Shown: positions 52,853 through 62,730, counted from the stretch's first letter. The stretch is 64,000 nucleotides of DNA from Methylothermaceae bacteria B42 (GCA_001566965.1 LSNW01000011.1:35626-99625), one strand, 5' to 3'. Program-made: numbers and translations. Notes: generated from the sequence alone by a model not told the origin.

Positions 52853-54892
52853 TTATTCTTTCTCTTTACGGCGTTCTTCTGCCAGTTTTTTCTGGATTTG
52901 AGGTGGCAAAGGATCGTAGTGGCTAAAGGTCATGGTAAAGCTGCCTTCGCCGCCGGTAATGGATTTTAAAGTAGATTCATAGTCTTGCAATTCACTTAAA
53001 GGCGCCAAGGCATTGATTTCCACCCAGCCATTCGCGAGAGCGTTACTGCTATTGATTCGTCCCCGGCGGGAGGCGATATCACCGGTAATATCACCCATGC
53101 TGGCGTTAGGCGCGGTAATGATGATCTGCATAATGGGCTCTAAAATGATTGCCTGGGCCTTTTCCACTGCATCGAAAAAGGCCTTTTTGCCAGCGGCAAC
53201 GAAAGCGACTTCCTTGGAGTCGACGGGGTGGTGTTTGCCATCGTAAACAATTACCCGGATATCCTGCATCGGGAATTGCGCCACAAACCCTTCCGCCATG
53301 GCTTGACGCACCCCTTTCTCCACTGCCGGAATAAATTGCGAGGGGATGGCGCCGCCTACCACTTGGTTGACGAATTCAAAACCCGCGCCCCGAGGCAAGG
53401 GCTCAATTTTCAGAAAAACTTCGCCAAATTGGCCCGCGCCGCCGGTTTGTTTTTTGTGGCGGTGGTGGCCTTCCGCGGGGCGGGAAATGGTTTCCCGGTA
53501 GGGGATACTGGGGGGATGAGTTTCAACTTCCAGGTTGAACCGGCTTTTCATCCGTTCCAGCAGCACCCTCAAATGAAGCCCTCCCAAGCCCCACAGCACG
53601 GTTTCGTTAGCTTCCGGGTCGTGCTCCACTTTGGCGCTGGGGTCCTCGGCCACCAGCTTGTGCAGGGCATCCGAGAGTTTTTGTTCGTCACCACGACGGA
53701 CCGGCTGCACGGCGACGCCGACCATGGGGGTAGGTAATTGGATGGGTTCCAGGTGAAAGAAGTCTTCATCGTGGGAATCATGAAGCACGGCGTCGTAATG
53801 AATGGCTTCCACTTTGGCGACCGCGCAAAGATCCCCAGGGACGCCCCGGTCTATTTCAAATTGCTGCTTGCCTTGGAGTTGATAAAGATGACTGACCTTG
53901 AATGGTTTGCGGCCATCCCCGATAAACAATTGGCTATCCTTGCCAATCGAGCCTTGATGCACTCTAAAAATGCCCAATTTGCCAATAAAGGGATCCACAT
54001 TGATTTTAAATACATGGGCGATAGCATGGGCATCGATCTCCGGGGAAACTGTCACAGGTTCTGCCTGCTCCCCCTCTCCCTTATAAAATTGGGGGGGGTT
54101 GCCTTCCTTGGGGTTGGGCATGAGTTTGGCCATGACTTGGAGCAATTGCTCTATGCCCGCGCCGGTCCTGGCGGAAACAAAGCACACCGGAATTAGATGG
54201 CTTTCTCTGAGTGCTTTTTCGAAGGGGTCGTGGAGCTGTTCCGGTTGCAGTTCCTGGCCTTGTTCCAAGTAGATTTCCATCAGGGCCTCATCCACTTCCA
54301 CCACCTGATCCACTAAATCGGAGTGGGCTTGTTCCACCGATGAAAAATCTGTAGGTTTACCGTCAGGTTGGAAAAAACAATCCACCACGGATTTGCCTTG
54401 ATCGGCAGGCAGATTCAAGGGCAGGCATTCGTTGCCAAAAGCTTCTTGCAGCGCTTGTAATATGCCGTTGGGGTCGGCTTCTGGGGAATCGATTTTATTA
54501 ATAATGATCAACCGGCAGAGTTTTCTTTGGGCTGCCACTTCCATGAGTTTTTGATCGAGCGTGCTGGATCCGGTAACGGCGTCCACGACTAAAGCCACGG
54601 TGTCTACGGCGGGTAAGACGCTTAAAGTTCGCCCTAAGAAATCAGGAAAACCTGGCGTGTCAAGCAAATTTATCCGCGTATTTAAATGATTAAGAAAGTA
54701 AAGTGAAGGCTCCAGGGAATGCCCTAGTTGTTTTTCTAAAGGATCAAAATCGCAGACTCGACTGCCGTTGGATCCTTTTTGTGGAATCATTCCGCTGGCG
54801 GCGAGCAGGGTTTCAATCAGTTCTGTCTTGCCACTACCAGCGTGGCCGATGAAGGCAATATTGCGTATGTCTTCGGTAGAATAATCGGACAT
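52853..54892 (-). CDS. Elongation factor G paralogue (EF-G2-like GTPase)
   Basis: A 679-residue translational GTPase. G1 is GHAGSGKTELIETLL, G3 is DTPGFPDFLG and G4 is NKIDSPEAD, followed by domains II to V (SIPYRETISRPAEGHHRHKKQTGG is the domain IV entry). The altered G1 and lack of usual EF-G stretches indicate the second, non-housekeeping EF-G group rather than FusA; some members act in recycling or stress. No ribosomal operon is adjacent. The ATG at 54892 is used because the domain starts there; the upstream frame is not conserved-looking. Confidence 0.92.
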   Translation of the reverse strand: MSDYSTEDIRNIAFIGHAGSGKTELIETLLAASGMIPQKGSNGSRVCDFDPLEKQLGHSLEPSLYFLNHLNTRINLLDTPGFPDFLGRTLSVLPAVDTVALVVDAVTGSSTLDQKLMEVAAQRKLCRLIIINKIDSPEADPNGILQALQEAFGNECLPLNLPADQGKSVVDCFFQPDGKPTDFSSVEQAHSDLVDQVVEVDEALMEIYLEQGQELQPEQLHDPFEKALRESHLIPVCFVSARTGAGIEQLLQVMAKLMPNPKEGNPPQFYKGEGEQAEPVTVSPEIDAHAIAHVFKINVDPFIGKLGIFRVHQGSIGKDSQLFIGDGRKPFKVSHLYQLQGKQQFEIDRGVPGDLCAVAKVEAIHYDAVLHDSHDEDFFHLEPIQLPTPMVGVAVQPVRRGDEQKLSDALHKLVAEDPSAKVEHDPEANETVLWGLGGLHLRVLLERMKSRFNLEVETHPPSIPYRETISRPAEGHHRHKKQTGGAGQFGEVFLKIEPLPRGAGFEFVNQVVGGAIPSQFIPAVEKGVRQAMAEGFVAQFPMQDIRVIVYDGKHHPVDSKEVAFVAAGKKAFFDAVEKAQAIILEPIMQIIITAPNASMGDITGDIASRRGRINSSNALANGWVEINALAPLSELQDYESTLKSITGGEGSFTMTFSHYDPLPPQIQKKLAEERRKEKE

Positions 54893-55177
54893 GGGATCTC
54901 TCCTAAGCTTGAGGCGGTATGATAAAGTACATCGCAAAAAGCTGAAGTTGGCAAGGGTTGGTGTTGATGGACAGATCCAACCCTTTGGTGACTGGTTTTT
55001 CTTTAGGAAAACGCTGAATCAGACAGTATTTCCTCGATTTGGAGATTACGCCAAGCGCTTCAATTTTTTTTCACTTAACCTCAATAAAAATAGGAAATTC
55101 GAACTATTGTTGGTTATATACCGTCTTTTAAATAAGGCAGAAGGGTACGGGGGATTGCGCAAAGAAATGAGGTGGTA

Positions 55178-56149
55178 ATGGCCATTTTGATAGTGGATGA
55201 TGATAGCCATTTGGGTAAATTATTAGGTTTGCGGCTTCAAGCAGAGGGATATGAAACCCTTTCCGTTCATACGGCTAACCAGGCTTTTGAATGTTTGGGC
55301 ATTGATGGTGGAGCCCCCGGGTCTAATATCGACTTAGTGATTTTGGATATTTTTTTACCGGATTCATCGGGTATTGAAACCTGCAGAAAGATAAAAGAAG
55401 CCTCTAACACCCACGATATCCCCGTGATTATGATTACCGGCAGCACTGAAGAAGAACATCTTAAGGAAGCATTCGAAGCCGGTGCCATGGATTATATTGA
55501 AAAGCCCTTCAAAGGCGTGGAGGTGATTGCCCGGATCCGGTCTGCTTTGAGGCTCAAGAAAGAAATCGAGCAGCGCAAGCGTCAGACTCAAAAATTGATG
55601 CAGGCTACCAGAGAACTGAAGGAGGCCAATCAGCGGCTGCGGTTAATGTCCTTTCACGATGCCTTAACCGGCCTTCACAATCGCCGTTATTTTGATGAAT
55701 TTCTGGAAAAGGAATTTGCTAGGGCAAAACGTAATCAGAGGCCGATTGCCATGATTATGATTGATATTGATTACTTCAAGCCCTACAACGACTATTTTGG
55801 TCATCAAGCCGGGGATGAATGCCTAAAACAAATTGCCGCTGCATTCGCCAAGGTGGTGCATCGATCCCACGATCTTGTGGCCCGTTATGGCGGGGAGGAA
55901 TTTGCTGTGGTGCTGCCCGAGACCGATCAATCCGGCGTGATGGCAGTCGCGCAGGTACTGCGCCAAAGCGTCCTCGATTTGCAAATTGAGCATCCTGATT
56001 CCCCTTTTGGGGTGGTTACGATTAGTGAAGGCGCGGTGGCCCAGGTTCCCAGGTTAGAAGATACGGTGGAGCAACTCATCAAAGCGGCGGATGCCGCCAT
56101 GTACCGGGCCAAAAAATCTGGCCGCAACCAGATTACTGCCGCGAAGTAA
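55178..56149 (+). CDS. Response regulator with GGDEF domain (diguanylate cyclase)
   Basis: A 323-residue protein. The receiver domain (about 1-125) has the acceptor Asp at about 57 in LVILDIFLPDSSG. A linker coiled coil (KEIEQRKRQTQKLMQATREL) leads to a GGDEF domain with active site GGEEF (about 237-241) and an inhibitory site RSHD five residues before it. It should make c-di-GMP when phosphorylated and be inhibited by its product. The ATG at 55178 is preferred over a GTG two codons upstream. The 285-bp gap before it shows no gene. The PilZ protein at 40.5 kb could be an effector. Confidence 0.94.
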   Translation: MAILIVDDDSHLGKLLGLRLQAEGYETLSVHTANQAFECLGIDGGAPGSNIDLVILDIFLPDSSGIETCRKIKEASNTHDIPVIMITGSTEEEHLKEAFEAGAMDYIEKPFKGVEVIARIRSALRLKKEIEQRKRQTQKLMQATRELKEANQRLRLMSFHDALTGLHNRRYFDEFLEKEFARAKRNQRPIAMIMIDIDYFKPYNDYFGHQAGDECLKQIAAAFAKVVHRSHDLVARYGGEEFAVVLPETDQSGVMAVAQVLRQSVLDLQIEHPDSPFGVVTISEGAVAQVPRLEDTVEQLIKAADAAMYRAKKSGRNQITAAK

Positions 56150-56486
56150 GGGGCTCGCCGGCAAACTCGATGCCTGCCCAACCGTGGCGCATGAATTGGC
56201 GGATATTTTGGTGATCGCTGCCTTCCGGATGCTCCAATACATGCCTGTAATGTTCGCCAAATAACGCCAAGGTCTGATTTTCATCCAGGCCTAAATGCCG
56301 GGCAAACGCAAAGATTTTGCAAGAGCCTTCATTGGCGCCCGCGTCATTGAAAACACGCTCATTCCCCAGCCCGTTGGCAAAAGCGGTGGGGTTGTAGTGA
56401 AAATGGCGTTCAATGACGGCCATGGTATCGGCAAATTGAATGGGTTCGTTTTGGGTAAGTTTGTCGAGGAGAGATTGAATATCCAT
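56133..56486 (-). CDS. HopJ-type protein (PF08888)
   Basis: A 117-residue protein with QFADTMAVIERHFHYNPTAFANG and SCKIFAFARHLGLDENQTLALFGEHYR, the pattern of the HopJ family. The name comes from a Pseudomonas type III effector, but the family is widespread in non-pathogens, where its function is unknown. The ATG at 56486 gives the usual length. It is downstream of the isochorismatase-like gene by 7 bp, probably in one operon, and overlaps the diguanylate cyclase end by 17 bp. Confidence 0.85.
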   Translation of the reverse strand: MDIQSLLDKLTQNEPIQFADTMAVIERHFHYNPTAFANGLGNERVFNDAGANEGSCKIFAFARHLGLDENQTLALFGEHYRHVLEHPEGSDHQNIRQFMRHGWAGIEFAGEPLTSRQ

Positions 56487-56493
56487 GGGTTTT

Positions 56494-57060
56494 TCAGCGG
56501 ATAAGTTGGGCCAGGGATTTGAATTTTGGGTGGCTGGCGTCTCTGAGCCATTCAAATAACACCGATTCGCCGCAAGTAACCACCGCCCCTGCCTGGCGCA
56601 TGCGTTCCAAGGCATAGATTTTATGTTCCGGATTGCGGGAACAAACAGCGTCTTCCACGACAAAGACTTGATATCCCTGATGAAGGAAGTCAAATGCCGT
56701 CTGCAACACGCAAACATGCGTCTCTTGTCCTGTAACAATCACTTGCGAGCACCGGGAGTCTGCCAATACGCTCTTAAACCCTTCCGCGCAAAAACAGGAA
56801 AAGCCGGTTTTAGGGAGAGGCGAGGTGTTTTGGGGCAGAAAGCCGAGCAACTCCGGGGTCGTAGTCCCCAGTCCTTGAGGGTATTGTTCGGTTAAAATCA
56901 TGGGAATATCCAGTTCTGATGCCGCTTGCAGCAACATCGCGGTATTGCCTATCATCGATTCCCGCTCTTCTTCCGGCATGGCTTCAGCCAAGCAGGGCTG
57001 AATATCAATGACTACCAATAAACTATCGGCAGCAGAACATAAAACGGGGTCAACGGCCAT
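56494..57060 (-). CDS. Isochorismatase-family cysteine hydrolase
   Basis: A 188-residue hydrolase. LVVIDIQPCL contains the catalytic Asp, LPKTGFSCF the Lys, and GQETHVCVLQTAFDFL the Cys nucleophile with the preceding cis-peptide loop. Such enzymes hydrolyse amides or isochorismate; nicotinamidase-like activity cannot be assigned from sequence alone. The first gene of a two-gene unit with the HopJ-like gene. Miniature element copy 2 lies 29 bp upstream. Confidence 0.9.
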   Translation of the reverse strand: MAVDPVLCSAADSLLVVIDIQPCLAEAMPEEERESMIGNTAMLLQAASELDIPMILTEQYPQGLGTTTPELLGFLPQNTSPLPKTGFSCFCAEGFKSVLADSRCSQVIVTGQETHVCVLQTAFDFLHQGYQVFVVEDAVCSRNPEHKIYALERMRQAGAVVTCGESVLFEWLRDASHPKFKSLAQLIR

Positions 57061-57089
57061 AAATCTTCCTCTTGGGATAAAATGAATTA

Positions 57090-57315
57090 CTGAGGTTACG
57101 CACTTGCCCGGAATGCCCCCTCCCCCGGCCCCTCTCCCACAGGGAGAGGGGAGTCAATGCTTGGTTATCGCCTCTCCCATCGTGGTAGATGAAGGCCGGA
57201 GAACAGCCTACATTCCCTCCCTTGCCGGCACGGCAGTCAGGGAATCCGTCCTTGCCCCCTCCCCCGCTTGCGGGGGAGGGGGACGATAATGGGGAATGAT
57301 CGTGCGTAACATCAG
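57090..57315 (-). mobile_element. Miniature inverted-repeat transposable element, copy 2
   Basis: A 226-bp non-coding element related to copy 1 over its whole length but inverted. Ends are ctgaggttacgcac (57090-57103) and gtgcgtaacatcag (57302-57315). A perfect 7-bp direct repeat TGAATTA flanks it (57083-57089 and 57316-57322). Internal hairpins such as cccctctccc-acag-ggagagggg are conserved. The right target copy ends within the tail of the tesA gene region, 3 bp into its end, so insertion happened at the very 3' end of tesA. Confidence 0.9.
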
Positions 57316-57319
57316 TGAA

Positions 57320-57925
57320 TTAGTTTAACATGTTGGATAAAGGTCCCCAGACGGCCTCCAGCAGTTGCGCTTGAGCCTTGACGTTGGGATGAATGCCGTC
57401 AGCCTGCATTAAACTGGCATCCATGGCCACGCCATCGAGGAAAAAAGGAATCAACCTAACCCCATATCTTTTCGCCAGTTTTGCATAAACAGATTCAAAC
57501 AGTTGCGCAAATTGAGGGCCGTAATTGGTGGGCATCTTCATGCCCAGCAACAATACTTTGGCGCCGCCTTGCCGTGCCGTCTCAATCATGGCTGCCAGAT
57601 TCTGTTCCATTTGTTTTGGCGCGATGCCGCGCAGACCGTCATTACCCCCCAACTCCACGATGACAATATCCGGGTGGTGGCGTTTTAAAAGCCCGGGAAG
57701 CCGATACCTTCCCCCGGCAGTGGTTTCCCCGCTGATGCTGGCATTGACAACCTGGATGTCTTTATGCTCTTTTTTAAGCCGTTGTTCCAGCAAGGCAACC
57801 CAGCCTTGATCGATAGGGATGCCGTAACCCGCGCTTAAACTATCGCCCAAGACTAAAATGGTGGCCGAATACACTGACTGCGGCAAACCGATGAACAGAA
57901 TGAACAAGAGCCAAGCTTTAACCAT
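57320..57925 (-). CDS. tesA: SGNH-family arylesterase/acyl-CoA thioesterase I (TesA-like)
   Basis: A 201-residue periplasmic hydrolase. Signal peptide WLLFILFIGLPQSVYSA; block I GDSLSAGYG (catalytic Ser), block III GGNDGLRG and block V DGIHPN (Asp and His). It hydrolyses thioesters and esters of medium and long acyl chains and lysophospholipids. The start at 57925 gives the signal peptide. The miniature element target duplication overlaps its last codons. It diverges from ybbA by 22 bp, the same arrangement as E. coli tesA-ybbAP. Confidence 0.93.
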   Translation of the reverse strand: MVKAWLLFILFIGLPQSVYSATILVLGDSLSAGYGIPIDQGWVALLEQRLKKEHKDIQVVNASISGETTAGGRYRLPGLLKRHHPDIVIVELGGNDGLRGIAPKQMEQNLAAMIETARQGGAKVLLLGMKMPTNYGPQFAQLFESVYAKLAKRYGVRLIPFFLDGVAMDASLMQADGIHPNVKAQAQLLEAVWGPLSNMLN

Positions 57926-57947
57926 GCAACAAGCCTCAATTCGTGAG

Positions 57948-58643
57948 ATGGCCAAGGCAGAAAACACTGCCCAAGCCATGATTCAAACCCATCATCTTGG
58001 AAAATCGGTCCCTACCTTGGAGGGCCGACTGGATATTTTAACGGATGTCAACCTGACAATTCATGCTGGCGAAACCGTCGCTGTCGTGGGCGTCTCTGGT
58101 TCCGGGAAGTCCACATTGCTGAGCTTGCTGGCGGGTTTGGACTTGCCAACCTCTGGTAGTGTACTCATTAATGGCGTTTCCTTGACTGATTTGGACGAAG
58201 ACGGCCGCGCCCAACTACGGGGGCAAATGGTGGGTTTTGTTTTTCAGTCGTTTCAATTACTGCCCAGCTTGACGGCCCTTGAAAATGTCATGTTGCCTCT
58301 GGAATTGAAAGGCGAGACGAAAGCGGAGGCCATGGCCCGGGAATTTCTGCAACGGGTAGAACTCAGTCACCGGTTGGAGCACTATCCCCGGCAATTGTCG
58401 GGTGGAGAACAACAGCGAGTCGCCCTTGCCCGGGCCTTTGTCACCATGCCCAAAATCCTGTTTGCCGACGAGCCTACCGGCAATCTGGATCGGCGTACTG
58501 GCGGCCATATCATCGATCTATTGTTTGAATTGAACCGCGCTCAGGCCACGACGCTGGTATTGGTGACCCATGACGAGGCGTTGTCCCAACGCTGTGAGAA
58601 AACCCTGTTATTGGAAGCGGGAAAAATCAAGGTGCAGCGATGA
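57948..58643 (+). CDS. ybbA: ABC transporter ATP-binding protein (YbbA-like)
   Basis: A 231-residue ATPase with Walker [12 protein letters not shown], signature [14 protein letters not shown], Walker [10 protein letters not shown] and an H-loop His in LVTHDEA. It belongs to the LolD/MacB-type ATPases working with FtsX-like permeases; the permease gene overlaps by ATGA. The start at 57948 gives E. coli YbbA-like length; earlier in-frame starts would lie inside tesA, and ATG 57978 is possible. The substrate is unknown, presumably a lipid or envelope compound. Confidence 0.92.
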   Translation: MAKAENTAQAMIQTHHLGKSVPTLEGRLDILTDVNLTIHAGETVAVVGVSGSGKSTLLSLLAGLDLPTSGSVLINGVSLTDLDEDGRAQLRGQMVGFVFQSFQLLPSLTALENVMLPLELKGETKAEAMAREFLQRVELSHRLEHYPRQLSGGEQQRVALARAFVTMPKILFADEPTGNLDRRTGGHIIDLLFELNRAQATTLVLVTHDEALSQRCEKTLLLEAGKIKVQR

Positions 58644-61132
58644 AAACCGGATTCTCGATGGCCTGGCGCCTGTTGCGCAGAGATTGGCGGGCGGGAGAGC
58701 TGAGTATCTTGGTATTGGCATTGATCATTGCGGTTGTCAGTACCACTGCCATCGTATTGGTGGCCAATCGGTTGACTCGCACCATGACGCAACAAGCGGC
58801 GGATTTTCTGGCGGCGGATATGGTGGTTACCAGCCATTCGCCTCTTCCCAAAGTCTGGTTGGAGCGGGCCCGGTCAATGGGGCTTGCCACCGGCGAAAAA
58901 ATTGAATTTACCAGCGTCGTGGTAGAGCAAGATCAATTGCTGTTGGTGGGGGTGAAAGCAGTTTCCGAAAACTATCCGCTACGGGGTTTTTTGAAAACCA
59001 CGACAACCGATCTGGCCCAAGAGACAGTCACCCGTCAGCCCCCGCCTCCTGGCCATGTTTGGGTGGAAAGCCGGGTTTTGGCGCAATTGGGGCTGCGCTT
59101 GGGCGATACCTTGCAGGTAGGCAAGGTATCTCTGGCGATTGACCGGATTATTACTTATGAGCCTGACACCCGCACCAATTTTTATAGTCTGGCGCCCCGG
59201 GTGTTAATGCGAATTGAAGATTTGCCTGCTGCGGGAATTTTGGCCCCGGGCAGCCGGGCACATTACAACTTTCTGTTTGCGGGCGGTCAGCGGCAATTAG
59301 AGCCTTTCAAACGCTGGCTGAAGCCAAAACTGCAAAGCAATCAGCGGTTGCTGGATATCCGGGTGGACCGGCCGGATGTCGGGCGGGCGGTTAGCCGGGC
59401 AGAGCGCTACCTTGGGCTCACCAGTATCATGGTGGTACTAATTGCCGGGGTGGCCGTGGCGATGGCGGCGCGTCGTTACAGCGAGCGCCATTTCGATGCC
59501 ACTGCCGTCATGAAATGCATGGGAGCGCGGCAAGGAGAAATTTTGCGTTTGTATGTGCTGCAATTTTTGGTGCTGGGCATCATCGCCTGTGCGATGGGTA
59601 CTTTTATCGGCTGGGCGGTACAGGAGACGCTGCTTTATTTTTTACGGAATTTATTGCCCGAACATCTCGCCCAACCGGACTGGTTCGCCTATAGCTTTGG
59701 TCCGGTCACCGGCCTGCTGATGCTGTTGGGTTTTGCTTTGCCGCCGCTGCTGCGCTTAAAGAGGGTGCCGCCATTATTGGTATTGCGCCGGGAATTGAGC
59801 CCCCCGCCCATCAGTGCGTGGCTGGTTTATGGTCTGGCTGTGATGGTGGTGACGCTTTTGTTATGGCGTTTTACCAAAGATTATGAATTAAGCTTTCTTA
59901 TTTTGGGGGGCGGAATTGGTGGGTTGTTGGTTCTCGCGGCATTGGTTTATGGGTTGTTGCTTGTCAGTCAGGTTGCCATCAAACGAACGAGCCTGGCCTG
60001 GCGTTTGGGTCTCCGGAACCTGAGCCGGCACCGGCAAGCCACTATCGGGCAGGTTCTGGCTTTTTGCGTGACTTTGGCGGCGATGGCTGTGAGTTTGCTG
60101 GTACGAACCGATTTGGTGGAGACTTGGCAAAGTCAGTTGCCAGACAATGCCCCCAACCACTTTGTGCTGAATATTTTCCCCCATGAATTGGAATCGTTTA
60201 AAAACTTTTTGATCAATGATTTGGGCGCTCAAAGCAGTGAATTCTTTCCCATTGTTCGGGGCCGTTTGATTGAAGTCAACGGCATGGATGTCCATCGTCT
60301 GGCGCGCAAGGATAGTGAAGGGGAAATGGCGATCAATCGGGACTTAAGCCTGACCTGGGCAACGCAATTGCCGGGCGATAATCGTCTGGTTTCCGGTCAA
60401 TGGTGGCGAAATCACCTCGAAGAGCGGCAAGTGTCAGTCGAGTTGGATTTAGCTAAAAGCCTGGGAATTCATGTGGGTGATCGTTTGAGTTTTCTGGTGG
60501 AAGGCAGGCGGATAGATGCTCGCGCAACCAGCTTACGTACCGTGCAGTGGGATTCCATGACCCCTAATTTCTATATGATCTTCGCGCCAGGAAGTCTAGA
60601 GGGTTTTGCCGCTACCTATATGACCAGCTTTTATCTTCCGGTGACGGAAAAAGCCAGGCTCAGCCAATTAATCAAACGTTTCCCCAACGTGACCCTGGTG
60701 GAGGTGGAAATGATTTTGAAGCGCTTCCGGATGATTTTGCGCCAGGTCAATTTTGCTGTGGAATACGTGCTCTCCTTTGCCTTACTGGCAGGGATAACCG
60801 TGTTGATGGCGGCCGTGAGAAGCTCCATTGACGAGCGAATCTATCAGGGGGCATTGTTGAAAGCGCTTGGCGCTAGAAAGCGGTTATTACAAGTCAGCCT
60901 GTGGGTTGAATTTCTTGGGCTGGGTGCGTTGGCGGGGACATTAGCAGTGTGTCTGACTGAAATTGTGATATGGGTTGTGTATGCCAGGGTTTTTCGGATG
61001 GCATACCAGCTTCATCCATTTCTATGGTTGATATTACCTGTCACTGGGGCCTTGCTGACAGGGATAGCAGGCTATTGGAGCACCCGCAAGGTGTTTCGGC
61101 AAAGTCCGGTACGGGTTTTCCGGGAGATATAA
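58640..61132 (+). CDS. ybbP: FtsX-like permease (YbbP-like)
   Basis: An 830-residue membrane protein with an N-terminal helix (ELSILVLALIIAVVSTTAIVL), a large periplasmic domain, and ten-segment organisation typical of YbbP: a first cluster near 260-480 and a final FtsX domain (FALLAGITVLMAAVRSSIDERIYQ, then LGALAGTLAVCLTEIVIWVV). ATP hydrolysis by YbbA is thought to drive mechanical or transport work across the envelope. It ends in a strong intrinsic terminator. Confidence 0.92.
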   Translation: MKTGFSMAWRLLRRDWRAGELSILVLALIIAVVSTTAIVLVANRLTRTMTQQAADFLAADMVVTSHSPLPKVWLERARSMGLATGEKIEFTSVVVEQDQLLLVGVKAVSENYPLRGFLKTTTTDLAQETVTRQPPPPGHVWVESRVLAQLGLRLGDTLQVGKVSLAIDRIITYEPDTRTNFYSLAPRVLMRIEDLPAAGILAPGSRAHYNFLFAGGQRQLEPFKRWLKPKLQSNQRLLDIRVDRPDVGRAVSRAERYLGLTSIMVVLIAGVAVAMAARRYSERHFDATAVMKCMGARQGEILRLYVLQFLVLGIIACAMGTFIGWAVQETLLYFLRNLLPEHLAQPDWFAYSFGPVTGLLMLLGFALPPLLRLKRVPPLLVLRRELSPPPISAWLVYGLAVMVVTLLLWRFTKDYELSFLILGGGIGGLLVLAALVYGLLLVSQVAIKRTSLAWRLGLRNLSRHRQATIGQVLAFCVTLAAMAVSLLVRTDLVETWQSQLPDNAPNHFVLNIFPHELESFKNFLINDLGAQSSEFFPIVRGRLIEVNGMDVHRLARKDSEGEMAINRDLSLTWATQLPGDNRLVSGQWWRNHLEERQVSVELDLAKSLGIHVGDRLSFLVEGRRIDARATSLRTVQWDSMTPNFYMIFAPGSLEGFAATYMTSFYLPVTEKARLSQLIKRFPNVTLVEVEMILKRFRMILRQVNFAVEYVLSFALLAGITVLMAAVRSSIDERIYQGALLKALGARKRLLQVSLWVEFLGLGALAGTLAVCLTEIVIWVVYARVFRMAYQLHPFLWLILPVTGALLTGIAGYWSTRKVFRQSPVRVFREI

Positions 61133-61133
61133 A

Positions 61134-61165
61134 AAAAGGTATGGGCCATTCAACCCATACCTTTT
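61134..61165 (+). terminator. Intrinsic terminator after ybbP
   Basis: aaaaggtatggg at 61134-61145 pairs with cccatacctttt at 61154-61165 (12 bp, 8-nt loop), directly after the stop, with T-run. The A-rich left arm also allows termination of the convergent gene ending at 61188. Confidence 0.93.
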
Positions 61166-61187
61166 CTCTGTGAGGGTTTTGAAAGTC

Positions 61188-61757
61188 TTACTCGGCTTTC
61201 AAGTTAACAATGGATGTCCAGCCGGATTTGCCCGCGCAGTCTCCTTCCAGGGGCTCGACTTTAACGTATTGAATATAGTTGACCACAGTCTGCTCGGTGA
61301 CCTTCGCTTTAGTGCCGGAATCCACAACGCACACTTGCTCTTGTTCTCGGATTTTAGGATCTGTAGCGCCTAAACGTCCCGGCGCAGAGAATAAAAGCAC
61401 GTCCCCACCGCCCGTTACATTGGGATTAACCAAGGTGTAGGTTTTGCCGATTTGAATAGTCGGCACCGGTGCTTTGGTGCCACCGCCACCCCCAAGGAAG
61501 AATGATCCGAAGAGCAATAAAACAATTGCGGCAATGCCGCCATAAAATAGCTTTGGGTTCTTTTCCTTTAAAGAAAGGACAGTGGCCGCAATTCCTGATG
61601 CGGCTTCCTTCGCTTCTTCCGTGACATCTTCAGCGAGCTCTTCGACCTTTTCCGCGGCTTCACCTGCAACTTCTTTGGCTTTTTCTACGGCTTCTTCGAC
61701 TTTTTCGGTAACCCCACTTTCTTCTGTGGATTGATCCTTTTCATTTTCATTTGCCAT
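61188..61757 (-). CDS. Single-pass membrane protein of unknown function
   Basis: A 189-residue protein I do not recognise. Residues 1-60 are acidic and helical, with 11-residue periodicity (KVEEAVEKAKE, VAGEAAEKVEE, LAEDVTEEAKE) like the lipoprotein at 16.3 kb. One membrane segment (LFYGGIAAIVLLLFGSFFLGG, about 72-92) is followed by a Gly linker and a probably beta-rich periplasmic domain (about 98-189) with two Cys that could form a disulphide (EQVCVVDSG, EGDCAGKSG). GAGGAGG lies just before the ATG. It is a single gene between ybbP and ispA. Confidence 0.75.
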   Translation of the reverse strand: MANENEKDQSTEESGVTEKVEEAVEKAKEVAGEAAEKVEELAEDVTEEAKEAASGIAATVLSLKEKNPKLFYGGIAAIVLLLFGSFFLGGGGGTKAPVPTIQIGKTYTLVNPNVTGGGDVLLFSAPGRLGATDPKIREQEQVCVVDSGTKAKVTEQTVVNYIQYVKVEPLEGDCAGKSGWTSIVNLKAE

Positions 61758-61827
61758 TTTCTACCTCCTCTTGACTTCAGCCTGACAGGCTGATTGATCT
61801 TAACATTGTAAATACCAAGCGATTATA

Positions 61828-62730
61828 CTAATGACGCCTCTGAATAATAAAGAGAGATAAGGCTTTCAGCAAATCGGCTTGCCCTTCCAAAGGTTCTAGT
61901 GCCGCTAAAGCGGCTTCGTGCATTTCCCTGGCTTTTTGTTTGGCGCCTTCAAGGCCAAGCAATCCAGGGTAGGTGGGCTTGTTTTGAGCCCTATCTTTAC
62001 CTTGGGTTTTTCCCAAGGTGGCAGTGTCACTTTCTTCGTCCAGAATATCGTCCTGAATCTGGAAAGCCAGGCCGATACATTTGGCATAATGATCCAGCCC
62101 CTCCGCAATTTCCGGTGCGACACCAGACTTGGCCAAGGTTGCCAGACGGACACTGGCACGAATCAGGGCCCCGGTTTTATGGATATGCATCATCTCCAGG
62201 GCCGGCAAGTCCAGCTTTAGCCCCACGGAAGCCAGGTCTATTGCCTGTCCGCCCACCATGCCCGTTGAGCCACTGGCAGTGGCCAAAGTATCAACCATGG
62301 CAATACGGGCATCGGCGGAAACGTCCATGCTCGGATCCCCTGCCAGTACATGGAATGCTAACGCTTGCAAGGCGTCGCCTGCGAGAATGGCGGTGGCTTC
62401 ATCAAATTGAATATGGCAAGTGGGCTTTCCGCGCCGTAGCTCATCATCATCCATGGCTGGTAAATCATCGTGAATGAGAGAATAAACGTGAATAAATTCC
62501 ACCGCGCAGGCAGGGCCATTTAATTGTTCTGGGGGAATGCCCAGTGCTTCCCCTGTGGCATAGGTCAAAATCGGCCGCAGCCTTTTGCCACCGTTGAGCA
62601 CACTGTAGCGCATGGCTTGATGCAGGCGGGACGGGAGCTTGTCTGCCGGGGGTAAACGTTGATCCAGCGCCGATTCGACTCGTTGCTGGCAGGATGCCAT
62701 AAATGCTTTCAATTGATTTTCAGCGCTCAT
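61828..62730 (-). CDS. ispA: Farnesyl diphosphate synthase / short-chain polyprenyl synthase
   Basis: A 300-residue prenyltransferase. First Asp-rich motif [14 protein letters not shown], then second motif [13 protein letters not shown], both binding Mg-diphosphate. It condenses IPP with DMAPP and GPP to make FPP in the cytoplasm for quinones, undecaprenyl phosphate and hopanoid or carotenoid precursors. The ATG at 62730 overlaps the xseB stop by 11 bp, the usual xseB-ispA arrangement; dxs, often next, is absent here and replaced by the membrane-protein gene. Confidence 0.95.
   Translation of the reverse strand: MSAENQLKAFMASCQQRVESALDQRLPPADKLPSRLHQAMRYSVLNGGKRLRPILTYATGEALGIPPEQLNGPACAVEFIHVYSLIHDDLPAMDDDELRRGKPTCHIQFDEATAILAGDALQALAFHVLAGDPSMDVSADARIAMVDTLATASGSTGMVGGQAIDLASVGLKLDLPALEMMHIHKTGALIRASVRLATLAKSGVAPEIAEGLDHYAKCIGLAFQIQDDILDEESDTATLGKTQGKDRAQNKPTYPGLLGLEGAKQKAREMHEAALAALEPLEGQADLLKALSLFIIQRRH

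Noticed and set aside
54891..55178. Possible 95-residue protein between the EF-G paralogue and the diguanylate cyclase
   Set aside because: It begins inside the divergent gene's start region, has no ribosome site and no family resemblance.
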